Shown: in pieces, positions 20,208 through 27,808 of the stretch | Layout of the letters: every line of letters starts with the position of its first letter | Numbering within the stretch: the stretch's first letter is position 1 | From: Entamoeba histolytica HM-1:IMSS | Taxonomy: Eukaryota > Evosea > Mastigamoebida > Endamoebidae | Direction: 5' to 3' | NCBI RefSeq assembly: GCF_000208925.1 | Contig: NW_001914914.1 | Location: forward strand, 1-64,000 | DNA: 64,000 bases | Position numbers and translations under genes: made by a program | Notes under the pieces: generated by a model | The model's input: the letters and a program-made list of their open reading frames with translations, nothing else | Databases searched by the model: none | Told to the model about the DNA's origin: nothing

Positions 20208-20301
20208 GAGATTCGAAGATGGCACGTCAGAGACACCACATGAAACCCTAAAATAATCCCATGCTTCGAATCTCCCAGTTATCGTCTGGTCATGACGTGC
20301 C
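20208..20301 (+). ncRNA. Pseudoknot-capable structured head of the SINE-like element
   Basis: Two perfect complementary pairs cross each other: GAGATTCGAAG (20208-20218) with CTTCGAATCTC (20264-20274), and GGCACGTCA (20221-20229) with TGACGTGCC (20293-20301). A small hairpin, CCAG/CTGG with a 7-base loop (20275-20289), sits between the two right arms. The arrangement is that of an H-type pseudoknot, or of two mutually exclusive stems. Base composition is near balanced here against a strongly A+T-rich background, which favours a constrained RNA. No known RNA family is recognised. Confidence 0.5.
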
Positions 20302-20380
20302 TTTGGTGAGATAATATCTATTCAACACTAACTGTTTATTATTATTAATATTTATTAGAAGTGATTATTATAAAAGATTA

Positions 20381-20430
20381 TTATTCATTAACGTGTATTG
20401 TTATTCATTAACGTGTATTGTTATTCATTA
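20381..20430 (+). repeat. Tandem repeat, 20-bp unit, 2.5 copies
   Basis: The unit TTATTCATTAACGTGTATTG is repeated exactly at 20381-20400 and 20401-20420, followed by the first ten bases again at 20421-20430. It lies inside the SINE-like element; variable internal repeats are a feature of Entamoeba SINEs. Confidence 0.85.
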
Positions 20431-20585
20431 TTATTTATAAGGATTATTATTTACTAAGGAGGTATTATGTATTAAGAATTATCATTTATTAAAGAAGACG
20501 CATATATAATTGATATTGTTGCACAAAAATTAAAAATAAGGATATTATCAAGGAATAGGGTTTCTTTAAGGGGTGTCGAAGGTAA

Positions 20586-20628
20586 AAGGAGATGAGCTAT
20601 AACAGTATGTTATGGATATACTCTCCTT
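20586..20628 (+). other. Hairpin inside the SINE-like element
   Basis: AAGGAGA (20586-20592) pairs with TCTCCTT (20622-20628), and within it CTATAAC pairs with GTTATGG (20597-20603 and 20609-20615, one G-T pair) around a 5-base loop. It may be part of the element's RNA fold. Confidence 0.45.
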
Positions 20629-20891
20629 AAAACAACAATATAAAGAATGAGAAATATTATATTACTCATTAAAATCAAAATAAAAGTCAGGCAGCAACTT
20701 AATTGAGGAACCATTTAAGTCGAGCATGCTTGCAAAAACTTTATTTGAATAGAAATAAAGCGTGTTGAAGAAACTGATTCACTCACTTCTCAACATGATG
20801 AAAAACCTAAAAATAAGGTTAATCATAATTGATTTGTTTTTTTTTTTTTTTTTTTTTTTTTTTCAAATAAAAATATTTGAATTTTAATCTG

Positions 20892-20898
20892 ATGAACT
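20892..20898 (+). promoter_or_regulatory. GAAC core promoter element
   Basis: ATGAACT lies 12 bp before the DHHC gene ATG at 20911 and immediately downstream of the SINE-like insertion, so the insertion sits directly against this gene's core promoter. Confidence 0.4.
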
Positions 20899-20910
20899 AA
20901 ATAAATAGAA

Positions 20911-21774
20911 ATGAATTCAAAAGAAAGGAAACTTAATAAATTCTATGATTCTATTGAACATTCATTATCAACAATTGCATATTATTGTGTACATTTATTA
21001 ACAATATTATTATTTATTTTAAGTAGTTTTAATATAATACCACAATATAATTTAATATATCCAATTAGTTCATTAAATAATATGTTTATACAAAGTATTA
21101 ATTGTTATTGTTTTTTTTGTATTGAATATTTCTTAATAAAATGTAAAAATACATCAAAAAATAAAATTTCATTTCGTTATTATTCATTTAAAAGAACAGG
21201 ATATTGTAAAATATGTTGTAAAGAAAAATATTTTAGAGTTCATCATTGTAGAACATGTAATTCGTTTGATATTTAAATATTTTTAATTTATATCTTTTAA
21301 AGAAATAAATAAAACAAGAAGAAGAGAAATAAATATATTAATTTAAATAGATGTACATTAAGAATGGATCATCATTGTTCATGGATGAATTGTTGTATTG
21401 GATTACATAATATTCGATATTTTTATTTATTTCTTTTATATGGAACAATAGTTACAATAACAAATTTTAGAAAAATAGTATTAATTCTTTATTACCGTTC
21501 ATTCATCCCTAATTTCTCTTTTGTTCCTTCATTAGTTGGATTATGTATTTCATTCTCTTGTGGTATTTCATTACTTATTCTTTTATTGGTTCAAACAATT
21601 TTTATTTCATTTAACTGTACTACTATTGAATGTTTACAATTTATTTCTTCTCTTAGTTCAGGATTAATATTTAAAAATAAATTTAAAAAATCATTATGGA
21701 AAAATTGGTGTGAAGCATTTTTAGTTGAAGATCATCAATGGCAACTTCCTATTAAATTTCTTCCATTTAATTAA
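20911..21774 (+). CDS. DHHC-type protein S-palmitoyltransferase (two exons)
   Basis: Exon 1 is 20911-21263 and exon 2 is 21351-21774, giving 258 residues. The 87-bp intron begins GTTTGA, a variant of the usual GTTTGT, and ends AAATAG; splicing restores [19 protein letters not shown]. The cysteine-rich domain is complete: [18 protein letters not shown] followed by the catalytic DHHC. Two hydrophobic segments precede it (about residues 22-45 and 50-70) and two follow, as in membrane-embedded palmitoyltransferases of the Golgi and plasma membrane, which attach fatty acids to cysteines. The usual TTxE motif downstream is represented by CTTIE, a close match. Confidence 0.92.
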
Positions 21775-21862
21775 TTAAAAGAACAAAAAAAAAGACAAAG
21801 AATAAGTATGATTTTATTATAATACTTTTATTATATTTTTTAATTAATTTAATAAATTAATA

Positions 21863-22600
21863 ATAAGCATATTAATTAAGTATTAATAGAAATAGTTTCT
21901 ATTCTTCCTGGCTCAGGGGAGACTAATACTGTAACTTCATCTTCAAGTAGCTCTACGGAGTATGTTTTATTGTTACAGAAGCAGTATTCCATGACATCCA
22001 TCATGTTTTTTATTACAAGGTTTTTAATTTCTTTTTCGATGTCAATCTCAATTTTTAATTCTTTAATTAATTTATTACTTTCTTTATTCATTAATCCATT
22101 TATTGAAATTACTACTGGAATTATTTTGACATCTTTTAACTTTTCTATTTTCATTAGAATATTCTTTAATTCATTATACTTATTTCTTTTCTTCAAATAG
22201 GTTCAATTAATATCGTCATATCAAATATTAGACTAGTTTTATTCTTTTTATCTAATACATATATATCTGGTATTTTGTGATATTTTCATCACTTTTAGGC
22301 ATTATTTGTTTGTTCAATATCATTGTGATGTCTTTATATTTGAACATTGTTTCATATGGAGGTTTTTTATATTGTTTATTTCATGTATATTTTCTTATTA
22401 ATCAATATGATTATAATGCCTATATTGTCATGTTTTTCCATTTGTGATTTTTTATGACCAATACAAGATAGTAAAATGTGTTCTACTGTAGCTATCTTGT
22501 CTTTACAAATTGTCGAGTATTTCAATCTTTCATTTTTCATTATTTTTGATTTTCTATACACACAAAATATTGCACCATCTTGTATTTTAGTTAATTGGAG
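21863..22600 (-). mobile_element. LINE 3' fragment, zinc-finger and endonuclease region, decayed
   Basis: On the minus strand, 22561-22376 encodes KIATVEHILLSCIGHKK, which fits the Cys-rich CCHC segment that precedes the endonuclease of R2/R4-type LINEs. 22196-21876 encodes the end of the endonuclease domain, related to the copies at 1100-1456 and 4957-5391. In-frame stops and shifts separate the two parts (the PDI...FDMTIV core at about 22290-22205 is broken). The 3' end at 21863 has the same AATAAGCATATTAATTAAGTATTAATAG block. It lies between the convergent ends of the DHHC and NDC1-like genes. Confidence 0.8.
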
Positions 22601-22636
22601 ATAATTAACTTAATAAATTAATAAAAGAAAAATAAA

Positions 22637-23386
22637 TTAATTAAATTTATCTTCTAAAGGTAATTCAATACTCATTATTTCACTTAGAGAATTAAATGAT
22701 AATCTAGTAAATATACTGTAAATTAATATTATTGGTATTAATGTAAAAATATTAGAAAAACTGAAACGAGAAACAATTGGTTGAAAACCATACATCATTA
22801 AATAATACATTTTTACTGTAAAAATTATAAATACAAAGATAAATAAATTACATATAAATGTAATTATACTTTGTCTTAATGTTTGTTGTATCCAATTTGA
22901 TTTAGTTTCAGGAAGAACCGAATAATAAGGAATATATAATCTATCTAAAAATAAATAAAAGATTGAAGAAGACAATCCATAATAAATTCCACAATGAATC
23001 ATTAATGTAACTGATTCATCAATTAAAGTATTTTCTATATAATATTGAGCTAATAAACCATATTCATAAAATGAAATAATTCCTAAAACAATAGAACTTA
23101 TAACAATTGTTATTAAACAATTTAATCCTCTTTTAGTAATAAAATATAACCCTGGTTCATCACTAAATATTTTATTGTCTGTACATTTCCAATGAAGTAT
23201 AATAACATTAATTCCATTAGTTATTGAAATAATAATAATACTTGTTATATTTCTTTTTGTTATCGAATTATATAAAATTAATAATATTCCATTTACTATT
23301 ATATTTATTATTATAACTTTTGTACTACAAAAAATCACTCTTTTATACCCTTCTTTTCGTTTTTGAATTTGAATTGGAGTATCCAT
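22637..23386 (-). CDS. Multi-pass membrane protein, possibly NDC1-like nucleoporin
   Basis: The product has 249 residues and about six hydrophobic segments (near 22-42, 48-65, 90-110, 130-150, 170-195 and 215-235) with short loops. The segment YYGLSSSIFYLFLDRLYIPYY, followed by a basic loop and another membrane stretch, resembles the conserved part of NDC1, the transmembrane ring nucleoporin and spindle-pole anchor. NDC1 proteins have a long cytosolic C-terminal domain that is missing here, so this would be a reduced form. The name is tentative; membrane topology is clear. The gene stop is about 40 bp from a LINE fragment. Confidence 0.6.
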   Translation of the reverse strand: MDTPIQIQKRKEGYKRVIFCSTKVIIINIIVNGILLILYNSITKRNITSIIIISITNGINVIILHWKCTDNKIFSDEPGLYFITKRGLNCLITIVISSIVLGIISFYEYGLLAQYYIENTLIDESVTLMIHCGIYYGLSSSIFYLFLDRLYIPYYSVLPETKSNWIQQTLRQSIITFICNLFIFVFIIFTVKMYYLMMYGFQPIVSRFSFSNIFTLIPIILIYSIFTRLSFNSLSEIMSIELPLEDKFN

Positions 23387-23691
23387 TAATTTTGAAGGTT
23401 AATTTATGAGTTTTTTAAGATGTTTATTTAAAATAAATTTTAGTTTTTTATATCATAAAAATTCTTTTTTTTGTTTTTAGAAAATTTAAAAAAAAAAATT
23501 TGTTATCTAATGAGATTTATTTGAACTAAAAATATTCATATAACGCAGTATGAGCAACACGTATTTAATGAAAGAAAAGAAAGATGAAAAAAAAATGGAA
23601 GAATATATTAAAAAGAATATTAATGTTTGGATTAATTTTCTTGAGTTTTTTAAATGAAAAGTAACTAAGATATAAGGCTATCAAAGGAGCT

Positions 23692-25143
23692 ATGAAAAAT
23701 TATAAAAAATTGATCTCTGCAAGTGAAGGTTATTGTAAAAGTGAATCTGCTCATGCAACACAAACTAAAATATTAACTGATTCATTGGTATTACAAAGTA
23801 ATACTGGAATTAATGATTTAGATCAAGGAGTAAATAATATTATTGATATTTTACAAGTTATGTTTGCTGGAAGAAATGAAACAGCTAGATATTTTAATGA
23901 CCAAATAATACCTATTTTAAAAAAGAATGCCTCTGAATACCCTCGTATGGTTTCTAATTTTGAAGATAGATATAGAAATGATTTGAAACGTGCTGACTCT
24001 AATCTTGCTTTATCACAAAAAAAGTTAAAGGCTCAACCCACTGAATTAAAACAATTTATGGAAGAAGTAAAACAAACAGAAACTTTAAAACAACAATGTA
24101 TTGTTCAAGGACTTCATGACACAACTAAAATGGTAAGAGAATTATATTGTGGATTGATTCAACTATTTTGCAATTTATTTGAAAAAGAAAAGAATGCATT
24201 ACAACAAATAGTGGATGTTTTGAAAGCAAATGAAGCTGAAATTCAAAAAATGGCTACTTCTAGTACAAATTTTGGTGAAGAAGTTGGAGAATTGATTAAA
24301 GCTAAAAAACAAGTTCTTATTGACCTCAAAAAATTAACACCAGAATTAAGGGGTGTTTTAAAAGCAGCTGGATTAAAGAGAAAAGATTTATGTAATCCAG
24401 AAACTGTTAAATTACTTATTGCTACAGTTGAACAAGCAGTTAAAGAAGGTAAATGTGACCAAAGTGTATTAGACCAATTAACAGCTACTCCTGGTTCAGA
24501 AAATTCATTAGTGAAAACTTCATTACCCAATGGTAAACAAAGAAATGCTGAGTTAGAAGATTTTGAAGAAATTGATATTCCAAACTCTAATAAAAATACA
24601 GCCATCCCTAGTACTAATTCTCCTCAAACCGTTAAAAAACCTGAATGTGAATTAGAAACACCTTCTGCTCCAATTATTCCATCTAATAATGAAACACCAG
24701 AACCTAATACTCAAACAAGACGTCCACCACCTCCTCTTCCTAGTCGTAAGGTACCACCTACATTACCTTCTCGTTCAGATAATAATATTCCTCCAACATC
24801 AGGTAATCCACCACCTCCTCCTAATTTGAACGTTCCACCACCTCCTCCTAATTTAAATGTTCCACCACCACCTCCTCCTACATTAAATACAACATCTCCT
24901 AATCCAAAAACTACACCAGCTGTCTCGTTACCAACTGGTGGAAGATCATTTCTTGATGATATTAGCAAAGGAGGACATGTCCTTAAGAAAACTGAACCAT
25001 TACCAGAAAAGAAAATGACTGTGGCACAACAAGATGATCTAACTAGTATGCTTGCTAATGCTATGGCAAATAGACGTAAAGACATTGAGGTTGACACATC
25101 TGAAGAAGAAGAAGACGATGATGATGATGAATGGAGTGACTAA
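23692..25143 (+). CDS. Actin nucleation-promoting factor: helical (BAR-like) domain, polyproline, WH2, central-acidic tail
   Basis: The 483-residue protein has an all-helical N-terminal part (1-225) that looks like a BAR/I-BAR-type membrane-binding dimer, a Ser/Pro linker, and a proline-rich stretch (345-405) with repeated PPPPPNLNV units suited to profilin or SH3 binding. Then comes a WH2 motif, SFLDDISKGGHVLKK (about 419-433), which binds actin monomers, a short helix DDLTSMLANAMANRRKDI (448-465) in the place of the central segment, and an acidic end EEEEDDDDDEWSD with the Trp typical of Arp2/3 activators. WH2-central-acidic is the WASP/WAVE output module. No WH1, CRIB or SH3 is seen. A role in actin-driven membrane shaping is a strong inference; the BAR call is moderate. 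Confidence 0.8.
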   Translation: MKNYKKLISASEGYCKSESAHATQTKILTDSLVLQSNTGINDLDQGVNNIIDILQVMFAGRNETARYFNDQIIPILKKNASEYPRMVSNFEDRYRNDLKRADSNLALSQKKLKAQPTELKQFMEEVKQTETLKQQCIVQGLHDTTKMVRELYCGLIQLFCNLFEKEKNALQQIVDVLKANEAEIQKMATSSTNFGEEVGELIKAKKQVLIDLKKLTPELRGVLKAAGLKRKDLCNPETVKLLIATVEQAVKEGKCDQSVLDQLTATPGSENSLVKTSLPNGKQRNAELEDFEEIDIPNSNKNTAIPSTNSPQTVKKPECELETPSAPIIPSNNETPEPNTQTRRPPPPLPSRKVPPTLPSRSDNNIPPTSGNPPPPPNLNVPPPPPNLNVPPPPPPTLNTTSPNPKTTPAVSLPTGGRSFLDDISKGGHVLKKTEPLPEKKMTVAQQDDLTSMLANAMANRRKDIEVDTSEEEEDDDDDEWSD

Positions 25144-25384
25144 TAAGTGGTGTTATGACTAAATTAATACATTTTAGTGAAGGAATTTTCTAATTATTTT
25201 TATTAAAAACTCGTTTAAAGTTTAGAAATGATGAAAGTAGTTTTGTGCAAAAATTACATTTTTAATGAAAATAAAAATAAATATTCGAAAAACAAGTTTA
25301 TTTGCTTTTATAATTGATGGAGTTATTTAGGGTTGGAAATAAAGTTAATAATGTCCAACTTTAAAATTAGTTATAATTTTACAC

Positions 25385-26398
25385 ATGTCCAACTATCTTA
25401 ATCTCCCATTGATTGTACATACGAAAAGAAGTAAATACTTTGCTGATCTTTTAGCTGAAAAACTTAGATACCCAATTCTTCCTGTTATCCGAAAACAATT
25501 TTCTGATGGAGAGTTATATTATAAATTTACAATTCAAAATAAAACATCATTAATTGGAAAAGACGTTTTAATTGTTTGTTCAATGGTTGATGATCAAGAA
25601 TTATTAGAATTAATTCGTCTTGGACTTGAACTTTCTGAATTAGGAACAAGAAGAAGAGTGTTTGTTATTCCCTATTTATTATATCAAACAATGAATAGAG
25701 CTTCGTTACCAGGAGAAGTAGTTACTTGTAAGTCAACAGTAAGAATGCTTTCAAGTATTTCTACATGTGGATTAGGTAATTTGTATTTGTTATTAGATCT
25801 TCATACAAGTGGTATTATTCATTATTTTGAAAAAACTCAAGCAATGGAATTATATGCTCAAAAACCTTTGTATAATGCTATTGCTAAAGAAGTTGATTTT
25901 CAAAATGAAGATGTAGTCTTTGGTACAACAGACTTAGGAAGACCAAAATGGGTAGAAACATATTCAAATCTTTTTGGAGTTGGAATTGTTTTATGTAGAG
26001 CTCCAAGAGAACTTAATGAAAATTCACCTGAAATTATGAAAGAACCTATTGGTGAATGTAAAGGAAAACATGTAGTATTATATGATGACATTATTCGTTC
26101 AGGAAAAACTGCAATTGCCGCAGCAGAAAATTATTTAAGACATGGAGCAACAAAAGTTACGTGTGTTATTTCTCATTTTGCTGTTACAAAAGAATCAATT
26201 ATTCAAAGGTTAGAACAAAGTCCTATAGATAAAATTATTATTACTAATTCTCATATTAATTCACAATTACTTGCTGTAAAACTTTGTAAAAAAATTAGAA
26301 TTGTAGATGTTAGTTGTGTATTTGTTGAACAAATTGTCTCTATATATGGTTCTGTTGGTCCAAAAACTTCTTCTCCATTTGTCTTTGCTCTTGATTAA
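25385..26398 (+). CDS. PRPS: Ribose-phosphate pyrophosphokinase (PRPP synthetase), divergent
   Basis: The 337-residue product makes PRPP from ribose 5-phosphate and ATP, feeding nucleotide salvage. Family features: FSDGELYYK near residue 37, DLHTSGIIHYFE in place of the usual DLHA region, and the PRPP-binding loop VVLYDDIIRSGKTAIAAA followed by HGATKVTCVISHFAV. The catalytic flexible loop differs from class I enzymes: the YARQDRK region reads LYQTMNRASLPGEVVT, which is closer to the class II (plant-type, phosphate-independent) enzymes. No signal peptide; cytosolic. Catalytic competence is likely but not certain given the altered loops. Confidence 0.85.
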   Translation: MSNYLNLPLIVHTKRSKYFADLLAEKLRYPILPVIRKQFSDGELYYKFTIQNKTSLIGKDVLIVCSMVDDQELLELIRLGLELSELGTRRRVFVIPYLLYQTMNRASLPGEVVTCKSTVRMLSSISTCGLGNLYLLLDLHTSGIIHYFEKTQAMELYAQKPLYNAIAKEVDFQNEDVVFGTTDLGRPKWVETYSNLFGVGIVLCRAPRELNENSPEIMKEPIGECKGKHVVLYDDIIRSGKTAIAAAENYLRHGATKVTCVISHFAVTKESIIQRLEQSPIDKIIITNSHINSQLLAVKLCKKIRIVDVSCVFVEQIVSIYGSVGPKTSSPFVFALD

Positions 26399-26583
26399 TG
26401 ACAAACACTTGTTTGTTTATTTTAGTTAATTTCTTCTACCTAAAAGAATGATTATCTTTCATTTTTTTTTGGTTTAACAAATAATTCAATTTTTTTTTGT
26501 TTCTTCTTTTTAAATAAAATAAAAATTATAACAATTTATGAAAGAAATTCATGAATAAATCAATTCGTTAAAGAAAAGGTGAT

Positions 26584-27448
26584 TTAAAATAAGTTGTCAT
26601 CATCTTGTTTATCGTCTTGAATAAATGAAGAAATGTCAATTGCTTTTGGTTTTTCTTTCACTTCTTCTTTTGGTTCTTCTTTAATTTCTTCTCTCACTTC
26701 TTCTTTTGGTTCTTCTTGAATAGATTGTTGTGGTTGTTCAATGACAGGTTCTTTAATTTCTTCTTTTGGTTCTTCTGATTGTTGAGGTTGAACTTCTGGT
26801 AAAGGTTTGTTAACATCAGATCCTTTATAAGGAGTTTCTTGAGAACCAGCTAAACAATCAGTATTAACACTAATAGGAGCATCAGGGGATGTTTTAATTG
26901 GTTGAGGTTGTTTTCTCCATAATTTAAATTCACATTGTTTGAAATAACGTTTTCCATCTTCTTCAATTAATACTAAATGTAAATGATAAGTGACGCTAAA
27001 CATATTATTAACATTATGATATGTTGGAGTTAAATCTAAATTAGCTAAAAACACTCTAATTGGCATTGATTCTCCTTTAACTGGTGCACCATCCATAAGT
27101 TCATAACGAGAAAGAACTTCAGTATCAACGGTTTGATTTGGTGGAAATCCAGTTGTTTCTTTTCTTTGGATTTGAAGTTCCATACTAGCCAAAGGAAGTC
27201 TTACAACCTTAAAGTAAACTTGACCTAATACAACATCAGTTAAATTATAATATGATTTAGCATATTTAAATTCAATACTTACACATTTTTCTACACCTAC
27301 ATCCATTAAAATTGGATCATTTTTAGTAGGTTCATCTTGATAATTAATAACCCAAATTTCTTGTTCTTTAGAAAGTCCAGATGAATACTTTTTATTAACT
27401 GACACTCTTAAATAATATCTTAGTCTTACATTCTTTACCTGAATATGA
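26584..27448 (-). CDS. VPS26: Retromer subunit VPS26, C-terminal part (cut by assembly gap)
   Basis: The readable part covers the arrestin-like C-terminal half of VPS26: HIQVKNVRLRYYLRV, the EIWVINYQDEP turn, CVSIEFKYAKSYYNL with the conserved GQVYFKVVRL, and SIPIRxFL-like SMPIRVFLANLDLTP. VPS26 joins VPS35 and VPS29 in the retromer, which recycles cargo from endosomes. After the arrestin fold there is an extra tail of about 90 residues made of Glu/Pro/Lys/Gln repeats (EEPKEEV, QPQQS), not found in most VPS26. The N-terminal half lies in or beyond the 100-N gap at 27449-27548; no plausible start is visible on its far side. Confidence 0.92.
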
Positions 27449-27548
27449 NNNNNNNNNNNNNNNNNNNNNNNNNNNNNNNNNNNNNNNNNNNNNNNNNNNN
27501 NNNNNNNNNNNNNNNNNNNNNNNNNNNNNNNNNNNNNNNNNNNNNNNN
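27449..27548. other. Assembly gap (100 N)
   Basis: A run of exactly 100 N is probably a placeholder of unknown true length. The missing half of VPS26 needs about 400-450 bp, so the real gap must be longer than 100 bp or the flanks are misjoined. Confidence 0.95.
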
Positions 27549-27605
27549 AATTACATTTCACAATCAAATAATGAAAAGTACATTACTTAACGACTTACTT
27601 TAGAA

Positions 27606-27782
27606 ATGAAAGGACTAAATGAATCATTTACGACTTTCTTTGAAACTACAAGTTCAAAAATCAGTAAATACATAATTCTTTATTTTGTCATTGTTTTAAC
27701 TATGTCAGTATTATATCTAACATGGTTATGTGTATTATCTAATAAACTTGATGAATATCAAATCAAGTTAAATAAAGAATGA
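27606..27782 (+). CDS. Small single-pass membrane protein (58 residues)
   Basis: An ATG at 27606 opens a 58-residue frame ending TGA at 27780-27782. It reads as a short polar N-terminus (MKGLNESFTTFFETTSSKIS), one hydrophobic helix of about 23 residues (about 22-44) and a short charged tail (LDEYQIKLNKE). It could be a tail fragment whose first exon lies in the gap, since CTTTAG directly precedes the ATG. It ends 26 bp from the stop of the convergent DUF1765-like gene, a spacing normal for genes here. No family is recognised. Confidence 0.45.
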   Translation: MKGLNESFTTFFETTSSKISKYIILYFVIVLTMSVLYLTWLCVLSNKLDEYQIKLNKE

Positions 27783-27808
27783 AAGAAAGAAATTACAATA
27801 AAAAAACA

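Larger units (their letters stand above)
20190..20880 (+). mobile_element. SINE-like retroelement (body 20210-20860) with 20-bp target-site duplication
   Basis: The 20-mer TTTCAAATAAAAATATTTGA occurs exactly at 20190-20209 and 20861-20880. Between them lies a 651-bp non-coding body that is less A+T-rich than its surroundings at its left end and finishes in a run of about 30 T directly before the right repeat. This is the layout of a target-primed retrotransposon insertion. Internal 20-bp tandem repeats (20381-20430) and the length agree with Entamoeba SINEs, which are non-coding, about 0.5-0.7 kb, carry short internal repeats and are mobilised by the LINE machinery. Orientation is taken from the T-rich tail and the structured left end and is not proven. 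Confidence 0.65.

Noticed and set aside
20233..20243. AAACCCTAAAA inside the pseudoknot region as a telomerase RNA template
   Set aside because: The same AACCCTAA-type string is found in several gene promoters in this window, the segment sits inside a likely SINE, and no other telomerase RNA feature is visible.
24711..25097. Glycine-rich open frame on the minus strand
   Set aside because: It is the reverse complement of the proline-rich and acidic coding region of the WH2 protein; the composition is explained entirely by that gene.
27549..27567. Start of VPS26 on the far side of the gap
   Set aside because: The few codons there begin with TTG, follow a stop and show no VPS26 similarity; the frame link across a placeholder gap has no meaning.
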